Source: Actinomycetes bacterium (lineage in GTDB: Bacteria > Actinomycetota > Actinomycetes > Propionibacteriales > Nocardioidaceae). Taken from it: a stretch of DNA of 40,014 nucleotides. The position numbers were made by a program, and so were the translations under genes. The notes under the pieces are model-generated. The model had not been told where the DNA came from, made no database searches, and worked only from the letters and a program-made list of their open reading frames with translations. The DNA lies in assembly GCA_023417775.1 (NCBI GenBank), contig JAEZEJ010000143.1:1-40014 (forward strand), in the 5' to 3' direction. Position 1 is the first letter of the stretch. Every line of letters starts with the position of its first letter. Positions 1 through 7,913 of the stretch are shown one piece after another.

Positions 1-31
1 GGGGGCGGAGCGGCGAGGACGCTCCGCCCCC
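1..31. terminator. stem-loop at window edge, probable terminator of an upstream gene
   Basis: Bases 1-12 and 20-31 form a perfect 12-bp GC-rich stem around a 7-base loop (gcgagga). No T-run follows on the plus strand, so termination is inferred only from the stem and from its place just before the first gene. The gene it would serve lies outside the window. Confidence 0.45.
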
Positions 32-57
32 ACCGTGCGTCTCCTACCATCTGGAGC

Positions 58-468
58 ATGATCGAAAGCCCCGCTCGAGCCCGTGAACTCGGCCTCGACC
101 CGCACCCCGAGGGCGGCTGGTTCCGGCAGACCTGGCGGAGCGAGGTCGAGGTGGCCTTGCCCGATGGCCGGGTGCGGCCGACGGCCACGCTGATCTGGTT
201 CCTGCTGCCGCCGGGCGAGTCCTCGGCCTGGCACCGCGTCGCGTCCGACGAGATCTGGCTCGCCCACGACGGTGTGGTGGAGCTGCAGTTCGGTGGTGAG
301 GGCCCTCGGCCCGTGCCGGGGGAGATCGTCAGGGTCTCGACGGTCGACCACACCCAGGCCCGCGTGCCGGCCGGGGTCTGGCAGCGCACGCTGCCGCGGG
401 ACGCCGAGGCCCTGGTGAGCTGCCTGGTCTCGCCCGGATTCGACTTCGCCGACTTCGAGCTGGCATGA
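58..468 (+). CDS. cupin-fold protein, DUF985 (Cupin_5) family
   Basis: The 136-residue protein matches the DUF985/YML079W-like cupin pattern over its full length. It has LDPHPEGGWFRQTWRS at the N-terminus, a central WHRVASDEIW strand with the conserved His and Glu, a PAGVWQ turn, and the family ending PGFDFADFELA. Members are small beta-barrel proteins of unproven function, thought to bind a small ligand or sugar. TACCAT, a possible -10 box, lies 7 bases before the ATG, and GGAG at 53-56 is a short ribosome-binding site. The stop overlaps the next start by four bases (ATGA), which suggests coupled translation with the acidic protein that follows. Confidence 0.85.
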   Translation: MIESPARARELGLDPHPEGGWFRQTWRSEVEVALPDGRVRPTATLIWFLLPPGESSAWHRVASDEIWLAHDGVVELQFGGEGPRPVPGEIVRVSTVDHTQARVPAGVWQRTLPRDAEALVSCLVSPGFDFADFELA

Positions 469-731
469 CCGAGATCTGGTTCGACGAGCGCGATGACGCC
501 GATGCCTTCATCACGGGCCTCGATCTGGACCTGGAGCCCCGCCGGGTCGGGTTCGCGGGCGAGGAGGACGACGAGGACCATGCCTGGGTCGTCGTCCTCG
601 CCGATCCCGATGCCGATGTGATGGAACGCGCCGACGAGCTCGGTGGCTGGGTGCCGCGGGGCGAGGCCTCCGCGACTCCCGTCGCCCCCCTCGATCTTCC
701 CGCGGCTCCCCGGCGCCTCAAGAACCCCTGA
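465..731 (+). CDS. small acidic hypothetical protein
   Basis: This 88-residue protein begins inside the stop codon of the cupin gene (ATGA overlap). It is very acidic in its first two thirds (DERDDADAF, GEEDDEDHAW) and ends in a Pro/Arg tail. It has no signal peptide or membrane segment. The first part looks like a small alpha/beta domain of the kind seen in short actinobacterial hypothetical proteins, but I do not recognise a named family. Its stop is only 3 bases from the stop of the convergent peptidase gene, so there is no room for a separate terminator. Confidence 0.7.
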   Translation: MTEIWFDERDDADAFITGLDLDLEPRRVGFAGEEDDEDHAWVVVLADPDADVMERADELGGWVPRGEASATPVAPLDLPAAPRRLKNP

Positions 732-734
732 CCC

Positions 735-2816
735 TCACCGCTTCCGGGCGAGGTGGGTGCGCAGGAAGTCGACCTGCAGCAGCTTGAGATTCTCGGCGAC
801 CGTCTCCTGCGGGGTCATGTGGGTGACCCCCGAGAGCGGCAGCACCGTATGCGGCTTGCCGGCCGCGAGCAGGGCCGAACTGAGCCGCAGGGTGTGCGCC
901 GCGACGACATTGTCGTCGGCGAGGCCGTGGATGAGCATGAGCGGGCGTTCCAGCCGGTCCGCCAAGGGCAGCAGCGAGTTGGCATCGTAGACCTCGGGCT
1001 GCGTCGATGGGTCGCCGAGATAGCGCTCGGTGTAGCAGGTGTCGTACAGCCGCCACTCGGTCACCGGGGCGCCGGCGACCGCGGCGTGGAAGACATCGGG
1101 GCGCGCGAGCACCGCCAGCGCCGACAGGTAGCCGCCGTACGACCAGCCGGTCATGCCGACCCGGGACGCGTCCACCCGATCGCCGTAGCGCTCGGCCACC
1201 GCATGGACGGCATCGACCTGGTCGGCGAGCGTCACCCCCGCGAAGGAGCCGAGGATCGCCCGGTCCCAGTCATGACCGCGCCCGCCGGTCCCGCGTCCGT
1301 CCGCGACGACGACGCAGAAGCCCTGGTCGGCCAGCCACTGCGCCTCCAGGAACATGCGAGCCGAGGCCATGACCCGCTGCGCGTGCGGGCCGCCGTAGGG
1401 GTCCATCAGGATCGGCAGCGGCGAGCCGTCGTGCTCGCGGGGGAAGAGGACGGCGGCGCGCAGGTCGCGGTCGCCGAGCCGCACCAGTTCGACCTCGGGA
1501 TGGAAGGGCGGCTGCTCCATCACCACCTCGAGCCGGCCGGGTGTGTCGTCCCCGGCGTGCACCAGCACCTCGGGCACCGCCGAGGCCATCGTCGCGCGGG
1601 TGATGACGGTGGTCGGACCGCCCACGACCGCGCCGTGGACACCCTGCCCGTCGGTCAGCGGCGTCGCCGAGCCGTCGTAGCCGAAGCGCACGACGTGCAC
1701 CTCGGTCGGCTCCTGGGACGCGGTCGCGATGACGGCATCGTCGTACACGCCGACCAGACCGCGGATCTGCCAGGAGACGTCGCTGATGGGCTCGTCGTCG
1801 ACGATGATCCGCCGTCGGTCCTCCCGATCCTCGGTCCAGACCAGGCGGCCGCCCGGGCCGTATTGCGGAGTGATCGTCAGATCGACCCAGGCGTCGTCGG
1901 CGATCTCGGCGAGCACCGTGGTCGTCCCGGTCTCGACGTCGATCGACAGGATCCGGCTGCGCCGCTGGTCGCGGCTCATGACCTGGACGACGGGAGCACC
2001 GTGCTCGTTCCAGGACACCCGGCCGAGGTACTCGAAGGCCTCCCGGTCCCACCGGATCTCCGTACGCGCGCCGTCCAGGGCCACGTGCCAGAGCGTGACC
2101 TCGGCATTCACCGTGCCGGCTGCGGGATACCGCTGCTGGACCCCGGGACGTTCGGGATGCTCGGGATCGCTGATGTGCCAGACCGGCACGGCGGCATCGT
2201 CGGAGCGCTCGACCAGGAGGGAGCCGCCGTCGGGCGCCCACCAGAAGCCGCGGTAGCGCTCCATCTCCTCGGCGGCGATGAACTCGGCCTGCCCCCAGAC
2301 CTGCGTGGGGGACTCGGGCTCGGCCAGGACACGATCGTCATCGCCGTCGACGCCGATGACGCGCAGCGCTCCCTCGGAGGCGTAGGCGATCCGCCGGCCG
2401 GTCGGGTCCAGACGCGGATCGATGACCGAGCCCCGTGCGGGAAGCTCGCGGGTCGATCGGGCGCCGAGATGGGTCGCCCACAGCCGTCCCGACACCGTGA
2501 AGCAGAGCCAGCGACCGGTCGGATCGACGTCATAGCCGACCACCCCGGCCGCCGACTCGCGACTGCGCTCGCGACGCGCCTTCTCCTGCGCGGACAGCTC
2601 CTCGCCGGCGTCCCCGAGCAGATCGACGGGATCCACGAGGACGCTCTCCTCTCCCGTGGCGATGTCGTACTCCCGGATCTGCCCGGTGCGGGTGATGCCA
2701 TCGGGCGTGCGGACGAAGCGCACGGTCTGTCCGTCCGGTGCGACCGTCAGGTTGCGGGGGACTCCCAGGGTGAAGCGGACGGTGCGAGCGGCCAGGCGTG
2801 GATACGAGACGGTCAT
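735..2816 (-). CDS. S9 family peptidase, dipeptidyl-peptidase IV-like
   Basis: The predicted 693-residue protein has an N-terminal beta-propeller followed by a C-terminal alpha/beta hydrolase domain. The catalytic triad reads Ser559 (GWSYGG), Asp634 (HGLADDN) and His666 (GVTHM). The propeller carries a double-Glu motif (AAEEMERYRGFWWAPDG) like the Glu-Glu pair with which DPP-IV enzymes hold the substrate N-terminus. An N-terminal Xaa-Pro dipeptidyl peptidase activity is therefore more likely than an endopeptidase. There is no signal peptide, so it is probably cytoplasmic and works in peptide turnover. I chose the ATG at 2816 because GGGAG precedes it at good spacing and the family begins there; an in-frame start 48 bases upstream has no support. 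Confidence 0.9.
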   Translation of the reverse strand: MTVSYPRLAARTVRFTLGVPRNLTVAPDGQTVRFVRTPDGITRTGQIREYDIATGEESVLVDPVDLLGDAGEELSAQEKARRERSRESAAGVVGYDVDPTGRWLCFTVSGRLWATHLGARSTRELPARGSVIDPRLDPTGRRIAYASEGALRVIGVDGDDDRVLAEPESPTQVWGQAEFIAAEEMERYRGFWWAPDGGSLLVERSDDAAVPVWHISDPEHPERPGVQQRYPAAGTVNAEVTLWHVALDGARTEIRWDREAFEYLGRVSWNEHGAPVVQVMSRDQRRSRILSIDVETGTTTVLAEIADDAWVDLTITPQYGPGGRLVWTEDREDRRRIIVDDEPISDVSWQIRGLVGVYDDAVIATASQEPTEVHVVRFGYDGSATPLTDGQGVHGAVVGGPTTVITRATMASAVPEVLVHAGDDTPGRLEVVMEQPPFHPEVELVRLGDRDLRAAVLFPREHDGSPLPILMDPYGGPHAQRVMASARMFLEAQWLADQGFCVVVADGRGTGGRGHDWDRAILGSFAGVTLADQVDAVHAVAERYGDRVDASRVGMTGWSYGGYLSALAVLARPDVFHAAVAGAPVTEWRLYDTCYTERYLGDPSTQPEVYDANSLLPLADRLERPLMLIHGLADDNVVAAHTLRLSSALLAAGKPHTVLPLSGVTHMTPQETVAENLKLLQVDFLRTHLARKR

Positions 2817-2857
2817 GGCCCCATTCTCCCGCACGCCCCCGTGAACCCGTCGAGCGT

Positions 2858-2869
2858 GGGGCACCTCCC
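2858..2869. repeat. short intergenic motif ggggcacctccc
   Basis: This 12-mer recurs in reverse complement in the loop and stem of the inverted repeat at 11396-11440. Here it lies in the gap between the divergent peptidase and mshB genes, next to other GC-rich partial repeats (gagc...gctc at 2876-2894). It may belong to a dispersed intergenic element; two copies in 40 kb are weak evidence. Confidence 0.35.
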
Positions 2870-2940
2870 TGCGCGGAGCGAAGCGGAGTGCTCGGGGGGA
2901 CGTTCGGACCGCGAAAACCGGTCATCGACCGTCTCAACGT

Positions 2941-2957
2941 CCCACGCAAGGCGTGGG
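2941..2957. other. 7-bp stem-loop upstream of mshB
   Basis: CCCACGC and GCGTGGG flank a 3-base loop (aag), 12 bases before the TACGCT -10 candidate (2969-2974) of mshB. It could be a binding site or part of the intergenic repeat material in this gap; the sequence does not decide. Confidence 0.3.
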
Positions 2958-2981
2958 GGAGCGCTGAGTACGCTGGGGTCC

Positions 2982-3890
2982 ATGTCGCTGCCCGATCGCC
3001 GTCTGCTCCTCGTCCACGCTCACCCCGATGACGAGTCGATCAACAACGGGGCGACGATGGCCAAGTACGTCGCCGAGGGCGCGCACGTCACCCTCGTCAC
3101 CTGCACCCTCGGCGAGGAGGGCGAGATCCTGACGCCCGATATCGCGCACTACGCCGCCGATGCCGAGGACCGGCTGGGGGAGCACCGGATCGGCGAGCTC
3201 GCCGAGGCGATGAAGTCGCTCGGCGTGACCGATCATCGCTTCCTCGGCGGCCCGGGCCGGTTCCGCGACTCCGGCATGGTCTGGGGTGAGGACGGCAATG
3301 CCGCCGCCGGTGAGGAGGTCCGTCCGGACGCCTTCTGGTCCGCGGATCTGACCGAGGCCGCCAATCTGCTGGTCGAGGTCATCCGCGAGGTCCGCCCGCA
3401 GGTGCTCGTCACCTACGACGAGTTCGGCAACTACGGGCATCCCGATCACATCCAGGCCCATCGCGTGGCGATGTACGCCGCGCAGCTCGCCGGCACGCGC
3501 TCCTATCGTCGCGATCTCGGTCCTCGCTGGACGATCGACAAGATCTACTGGACCGCGATGTCGGCCTCGCACATGCGCGAGGGGCTGCTGAGCCTGCGCG
3601 AGAGCGGCGACACCTCCTTCGCGGACTGGGACCCGGACCAGATGCCTCCGTTCGCGCTCGAGGACACCGATCTCGACGCCCGCGTCGACGGCAACCGCTG
3701 GGTCGACGCCAAGCTCGATGCGATGCGCGCGCACGCCTCGCAGATCGCGGTCGACGGTCCCTTCTTCGCGCTCTCCAATAACATCGGCAACCAGGTGTGG
3801 GGCAGCGAGTTCTACCGACTGGCCGTGGGACAGCGCGGTCCGGTGGGCGAGGACGGCTTCGAGGACGATCTCTTCGCCGGCATCGGATGA
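2982..3890 (+). CDS. mshB: MshB, mycothiol pathway GlcNAc-inositol deacetylase
   Basis: The product (302 residues) is an LmbE/PIG-L zinc deacetylase. MshB removes acetate from 1-D-myo-inositol-2-acetamido-2-deoxy-glucopyranoside, giving GlcN-Ins for mycothiol synthesis. The motif AHPDDE places zinc ligands at His14 and Asp17 with the general base at Asp16, and GHPDH supplies the third ligand at His156. The block SINNGATMAKY...VTCTLGEEGE and the RFRDSGM segment are typical of MshB rather than of the mycothiol conjugate amidase Mca. The ATG at 2982 is 7 bases after TACGCT, consistent with a leaderless message. The frame stays open upstream antisense to the peptidase gene, but that extension is not protein-like. 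The stop overlaps the next gene (ATGA). Confidence 0.93.
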   Translation: MSLPDRRLLLVHAHPDDESINNGATMAKYVAEGAHVTLVTCTLGEEGEILTPDIAHYAADAEDRLGEHRIGELAEAMKSLGVTDHRFLGGPGRFRDSGMVWGEDGNAAAGEEVRPDAFWSADLTEAANLLVEVIREVRPQVLVTYDEFGNYGHPDHIQAHRVAMYAAQLAGTRSYRRDLGPRWTIDKIYWTAMSASHMREGLLSLRESGDTSFADWDPDQMPPFALEDTDLDARVDGNRWVDAKLDAMRAHASQIAVDGPFFALSNNIGNQVWGSEFYRLAVGQRGPVGEDGFEDDLFAGIG

Positions 3891-4231
3891 TCGGGCGGGC
3901 GGTCGCGCTCGGGCTCGGCGCGTGGGCCGGTGCGATCGGCGTGATCGTCCATCGGCAGCGCGAGATGTGGTTCGAGGCGACTGTCCCGTGGGGGCTGGCG
4001 CTCGCCTGGCTGCTGGTGGCGGTGGCGGCCCTCGCCGCCGCGGATCAGGCTCCCCTCGGTGCCGCATGGGCTGCTGGCGCGTGGATCGTCATCGTGCTCG
4101 CGGTGCAGACCGGGGGCGATGTCTGGATCCAGGGCGATGCCTGGGGGTGGGCCTTCCTGCTGGGAGGGTTGGCGGCCGGTGCTGGCGTCACAGGGTGGAC
4201 GGCGTACCGGACGTCAGGTTCCACGCCTTAG
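3887..4231 (+). CDS. small integral membrane protein downstream of mshB
   Basis: The 114-residue product starts within the mshB stop codon and has about four hydrophobic segments (ALGLGAWAGAIGVIV, WGLALAWLLVAVAALAA, AAWAAGAWIVIVLAV, WAFLLGGLAAGAGVTGW). Small membrane proteins of this kind follow mshB in mycobacteria and other actinobacteria (Rv1171-like or DUF6113-like). No function is established. The four-base overlap implies coupled expression with mshB. Its TAG stop at 4229-4231 also forms the first half of a TAGGCT -10 candidate for the flavin reductase gene. Confidence 0.75.
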   Translation: MIGRAVALGLGAWAGAIGVIVHRQREMWFEATVPWGLALAWLLVAVAALAAADQAPLGAAWAAGAWIVIVLAVQTGGDVWIQGDAWGWAFLLGGLAAGAGVTGWTAYRTSGSTP

Positions 4232-4241
4232 GCTGGAGCAC

Positions 4242-4775
4242 GTGTCAACGCCCGTCGACCCCACCGCCTTCCGCGGGGCCCTCTCGCGTTTCGCCAGCGG
4301 CGTGACCGTGATCTCGACGGTGGTCGACGGTGTGGACCACGCGATGACGGCGAGCGCCTTCACCTCGGTCTCCCTCGACCCGCCCCTCGTGCTCGTCTGC
4401 GTCGACCACAGGAACCGCTTCCACGAGGCGGTGACCCAGGCCCGGGTCTGGGGAGTCTCCATCCTCGCCGAGGAGGGCCGCGCCGATTCGGCCTGGTTCG
4501 CTCATCGCGGCCGCGAGCTGGACTCCCAGTTCGCCGATGTGAAGCACCACCGGGGGTCGACGGGCGTCGTGCTGCTCGACGCCTCCCTCGCCTGGCTGGA
4601 GTGCGAGACGGCCGAGACGACGGTCACCGGCGACCACACCATCTTGTTCGGCCGGGTGGTGGATGCCCGTGTCAATGACGGACCGGACGACCCGCTGCTC
4701 TATTATCGCTCCCACTACGGAACGATCGTGCGATCCTCGGAGTCGGAGAAGTCGGTCTACGGAGGATCTCAGTGA
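4242..4775 (+). CDS. flavin reductase-like, FMN-binding domain protein
   Basis: The 177-residue protein is a flavin_reduct (HpaC/FRP-like split-barrel) domain. It opens with DPTAFRGALSRFASGVTVIST, continues with MTASAFTSVSLDPPLVLVCVD, and carries the late SHYGTIV tail. Members reduce FMN or FAD with NAD(P)H, often to feed a partner monooxygenase. No monooxygenase is next to it, so the partner is unknown. I chose the GTG at 4242 because the preceding frame is antisense-like and the family starts near VDPTAFR. GGAG and the -10 candidate TAGGCT lie just upstream. The stop is overlapped by the VanW gene (GTGA), which couples the two. Confidence 0.85.
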   Translation: MSTPVDPTAFRGALSRFASGVTVISTVVDGVDHAMTASAFTSVSLDPPLVLVCVDHRNRFHEAVTQARVWGVSILAEEGRADSAWFAHRGRELDSQFADVKHHRGSTGVVLLDASLAWLECETAETTVTGDHTILFGRVVDARVNDGPDDPLLYYRSHYGTIVRSSESEKSVYGGSQ

Positions 4776-6508
4776 CGAAGAAGACCACGACCGCGGCCTC
4801 GACGCGACGTCGCCGCCGCTGGCCCTGGTGGACGCTCGGAGGGGTGCTCGCCCTCCTCGCCGCCCTCTATGTCGCCGGGTACTTCCTCACCGGCTCCCGT
4901 ATGCCCGCCAACACGACCATCGCGCAGGTCGATGTCGGCGGCAAGACGCCCGCCGACGCCCGGACGGCCTTGGAGGAGGGCACGGCCGACCGCCTCGAGA
5001 GCCCGATCATCGCCACGCGCGGCGAGCAGAGCTTCGAGCTCGTCCCGGCCGACATCGGCCTCGAGCTGGACACCGAGGCCAGCATCGAGCGCGCCGGCGG
5101 CGGCCGCTCCTGGGACCCGCGGCGCATGGTGGGTCTGCTCTTCGGCGATCGCGACTACCACCCCGTCCTCACGGTCGACGACGATCAGCTCGCGAGCGCG
5201 GTCGACACGATCGCCGAGACGGTCGATCGGCCGGTCGTCGAGGCGTTCATCTCCTTCCCCGAGGGAGCCCCCGAACCGCGCGAGCCCGAGGCCGGTGAGC
5301 TGGTCGAGCACGAGCCGCTGGCCGAGGCGATCCGCAGCTCGTATCTGATGAGCGAGGATCCGGTCGAGATCCCGGTCGAGGCCGTCGAGCCGCAGGTCGA
5401 CAGCGAGGGACTGGCCGAGGCGATGACCACGATCGCCGAGCCCGCCGTCAGCGGACCGGTCATCCTCAATGTCGGCGAGCAGTCGATCGAGCTCCCGGTC
5501 ACGGCCTACACGCCCGCGCTCACCGTCGAGGTGGAGGACGGCGCGATGGCCGCCAAGCTCGACGAGGAGGCGCTCGCCGAGCCGCTCACCGACTCGACCA
5601 CGGGCATCGGCGAGAAGGCCGTCGATGCCCAGATCTCCATCGAGAACGACACCCCCGTCATCACCCCCAGCCAGCCGGGTCTCGGCCTCGACCCGGCGAC
5701 GATGGCCGCCGAGCTGCTCCCCGTCATCACCGAGACCGGCGAGGCGCGGGCCATCACCGTCGAGGCCACACCGGTCGAGCCGCAGTTCACGACCGAGGAC
5801 GCCGAGGCGCTCGGGATCACCGAGAAGATCTCGACCTTCAGCACCAACTACCCGCATGCGGACTACCGGAACATCAATCAGGGCCGTGGGGCGGAGCTCA
5901 TCAACGGCACGCTGCTGAAGCCGGGGGAGACCTTCAGCTTCAACGACACCGTCGGCGAGCGGACGGTCGCGAACGGCTTCGCGGTCGGCACCGTCATCAA
6001 CGGCGGAGTGTTCCGCGAGGAGATGGGCGGTGGTGTCTCGCAGGTCGTGACCACCACCTACAACGCCGCCTTCTTCGCTGGACTGGAGGATGTCGAGCAT
6101 CACCCGCACGCCTTCTACATCGACCGCTATCCGGTCGGTCGCGAGGCGACCGTCTACTACGGCTCGCTGGATCTGCGGTTCAAGAACTCCCTGGACAACG
6201 GCGTGCTGATCCGCGCCTATATCTCGCCGAGCGGTCCGGGCGGACAGGGCACGATGACGGTCGAGATGTGGGGCACCAAGCAGTTCGACATCGAGGCCGG
6301 CGAGTCGCCGCGGCGCAATTTCCGTCAGCCCGGCACCCGCTACGACGACACGAACCGCTGCGTCCCGCAGTCGCCGACCCAGGGCTTCGACATCGACATC
6401 ATCCGGATCTTCCGTCAGAACGGCCAGGAAGTGAACCGGGAGTCGGTCACCGCGAACTACCAGGCCGCCGATCGGGTGGTCTGCGGTCCGCAGCCCGGGG
6501 GCGACTGA
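4772..6508 (+). CDS. VanW-domain membrane-anchored cell-wall protein
   Basis: The 578-residue product begins with a basic stretch and one membrane segment (about residues 19-42), so it is anchored with most of the protein outside. The middle (about 45-345) holds two repeats of the YoaR-like PG_binding_4 type, rich in Glu and Asp. The VanW domain occupies about 355-500, with GETFSFND, NGGVFREEMGGGVSQVVTT and HPHAFYIDRYPVGREA. The family was named from glycopeptide-resistance clusters, but these chromosomal proteins are widespread and their role in wall metabolism is unproven. Translation starts at a GTG overlapping the flavin reductase stop, with GGAGG well placed. The convergent GNAT gene ends 6 bases away. 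Confidence 0.88.
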   Translation: MTKKTTTAASTRRRRRWPWWTLGGVLALLAALYVAGYFLTGSRMPANTTIAQVDVGGKTPADARTALEEGTADRLESPIIATRGEQSFELVPADIGLELDTEASIERAGGGRSWDPRRMVGLLFGDRDYHPVLTVDDDQLASAVDTIAETVDRPVVEAFISFPEGAPEPREPEAGELVEHEPLAEAIRSSYLMSEDPVEIPVEAVEPQVDSEGLAEAMTTIAEPAVSGPVILNVGEQSIELPVTAYTPALTVEVEDGAMAAKLDEEALAEPLTDSTTGIGEKAVDAQISIENDTPVITPSQPGLGLDPATMAAELLPVITETGEARAITVEATPVEPQFTTEDAEALGITEKISTFSTNYPHADYRNINQGRGAELINGTLLKPGETFSFNDTVGERTVANGFAVGTVINGGVFREEMGGGVSQVVTTTYNAAFFAGLEDVEHHPHAFYIDRYPVGREATVYYGSLDLRFKNSLDNGVLIRAYISPSGPGGQGTMTVEMWGTKQFDIEAGESPRRNFRQPGTRYDDTNRCVPQSPTQGFDIDIIRIFRQNGQEVNRESVTANYQAADRVVCGPQPGGD

Positions 6509-6514
6509 CCACCG

Positions 6515-7477
6515 TCAGGACGGCGGGCGCAGGTACGCGTACGCGTGATGCGTCGTGAAACCGAGCGGCGCGTAGAGGGACAGCGCCGGGCCGTTGTCCT
6601 CCATGACCTGCAGATAGGCCTTGTCGGCTCCTCGCTCGGCCGCCCAGGCGAGGCAGCCCAGCACCAGCCGGCGAGCGAGCCCCCGCCGGCGATGGGCGGG
6701 ATCGACCTCCAGGGCGGTGAGTCCCGCCCAGGCGCCGGTGACCACGATGCGGGCGATGGCGACGCCCTCCAGCGTGGCGAAGGCGACCCGGTCCGGGCCC
6801 TCCAGCACGGCGCGGGCGAGCGCGGGATCCTCGACGCGGCCGTAGCGGCTCAGCCAGGCATCGCTCGCGGTGGGCGCGAACTCGATCGCCGGGTCGGTGG
6901 CCACCGCCTCGATATCGGCCACCTGGACGATCGCCCCCGGGCGGGGCCCGTCGGTGCGCTCCCACCCCGCGTCGACGAATCGCCGCTCCCAGTCCGAGCC
7001 GAGGACGACCTGAGCCCGAGGCGCGATCGCCTGTCGGGCGGCGAAGTCGCCGATGGCGGTCAGCGCGGCGGGGAGATCGACGCCGGGGTCGCCGTGCACG
7101 GCGACGGAATTGGCGCGCCCGGTGAACCCGCCCGCCGCGCGGAGCTCCCACGCGCCGAGGGGCTCGCTCACGAGCGCCGGCCAGCCGCGTGAGGCGATCC
7201 GGGTCAGCTCCTCGGCATCGACGTCCATCGCCGGGCGCCGCCGGCGAGGACGCTGGGGGACGACGCGCGCCGCGACGATCCGGTCGAACGGCAGCCGCCG
7301 TCGGCTCCCGTCGCGGCATTCCACGATCACGGCCTCGTCCTCGACCGCCATCAGCACCCCGATGGTGTCGGTGGCCTCCGGACCTCCGGTGGGACCGCGC
7401 CCGCCTGTGAGGCTGCGCACACTGACACGACGGCCGATCTGCTCGCGTCCGAGGGAGTTCTGCACGCCCACCACCAT
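6515..7477 (-). CDS. GNAT family N-acetyltransferase with N-terminal SH3-like domain
   Basis: The 320-residue protein has a C-terminal GNAT domain with the acetyl-CoA loop DPAHRRRGLARRL and the late VMEDNGPALSLYAPLGF motif. The first 80 residues look like a small beta-barrel (GRRVSVRSLTGG...DTIGVLMAVEDEAVIVECRDGSRRRLPFDRIVAARV). This arrangement resembles the mycobacterial Rv0428c type. GNAT genes beside fdxA are common in actinobacteria. The acceptor is unknown. The first ATG at 7477 is used here; GTG codons shortly after it are alternatives. No good ribosome-binding site is visible. Confidence 0.85.
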   Translation of the reverse strand: MVVGVQNSLGREQIGRRVSVRSLTGGRGPTGGPEATDTIGVLMAVEDEAVIVECRDGSRRRLPFDRIVAARVVPQRPRRRRPAMDVDAEELTRIASRGWPALVSEPLGAWELRAAGGFTGRANSVAVHGDPGVDLPAALTAIGDFAARQAIAPRAQVVLGSDWERRFVDAGWERTDGPRPGAIVQVADIEAVATDPAIEFAPTASDAWLSRYGRVEDPALARAVLEGPDRVAFATLEGVAIARIVVTGAWAGLTALEVDPAHRRRGLARRLVLGCLAWAAERGADKAYLQVMEDNGPALSLYAPLGFTTHHAYAYLRPPS

Positions 7478-7582
7478 GACAGGCCCGCCCAGGGCCCCGA
7501 CGGGTATCCATTAGGTGGACCTGTGCTGCGACCCTCTCGACGTCCGCGCGATACTGGTGGGGACTGTTCCGAAGGAGTTTCC

Positions 7583-7906
7583 GTGACTTACGTGATTGCC
7601 CAGCCGTGTGTCGACCTCAAGGACCGTGCCTGTGTGGACGAGTGTCCCGTCGACTGCATCTACGAGGGCAACCGCATGCTCTACATCCACCCCGACGAGT
7701 GCGTCGACTGCGGCGCCTGCGAGCCGGTATGCCCGGTCGAGGCGATCTTCTACGAGGACGACACCCCGGAGGAGTGGAAGGAGTACTACGACGCGAACGT
7801 GCACTTCTTCGACAAGCTCGGATCGCCGGGTGGAGCCGCGAAGATGGGCGTGATCGACGCGGATCATCCGTTCATCGAGGCGCTGCCCCCGCAGAACCAG
7901 GACTGA
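7583..7906 (+). CDS. fdxA: FdxA, 7Fe ferredoxin (3Fe-4S + 4Fe-4S)
   Basis: The 107-residue protein has eight cysteines in the Azotobacter FdI pattern. Cys9, Cys17 and Cys50 should hold the 3Fe-4S cluster; Cys21, Cys40, Cys43 and Cys46 the 4Fe-4S cluster; Cys25 is the free cysteine. A conserved C-terminal tail (EEWKEYYDANVHFFDKLGSPGGA) follows. It is a soluble low-potential electron carrier, in actinobacteria often supplying cytochrome P450s or other oxidoreductases. GTG at 7583 is chosen because GAAGGAG precedes it and all homologues start MTYVIAQPC; an upstream in-frame extension is not conserved. dapC follows after 7 bases, the usual order in actinobacteria. Confidence 0.96.
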   Translation: MTYVIAQPCVDLKDRACVDECPVDCIYEGNRMLYIHPDECVDCGACEPVCPVEAIFYEDDTPEEWKEYYDANVHFFDKLGSPGGAAKMGVIDADHPFIEALPPQNQD

Positions 7907-7913
7907 CGTCGAG

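Noticed and set aside
753..2981. A long plus-strand frame antisense to the S9 peptidase that runs in phase into mshB
   Set aside because: Its translation is Arg/Gly/Asp-rich low-complexity sequence with no family motif, and the minus strand carries a complete peptidase. It is an effect of high GC content and codon phase; mshB starts at 2982.
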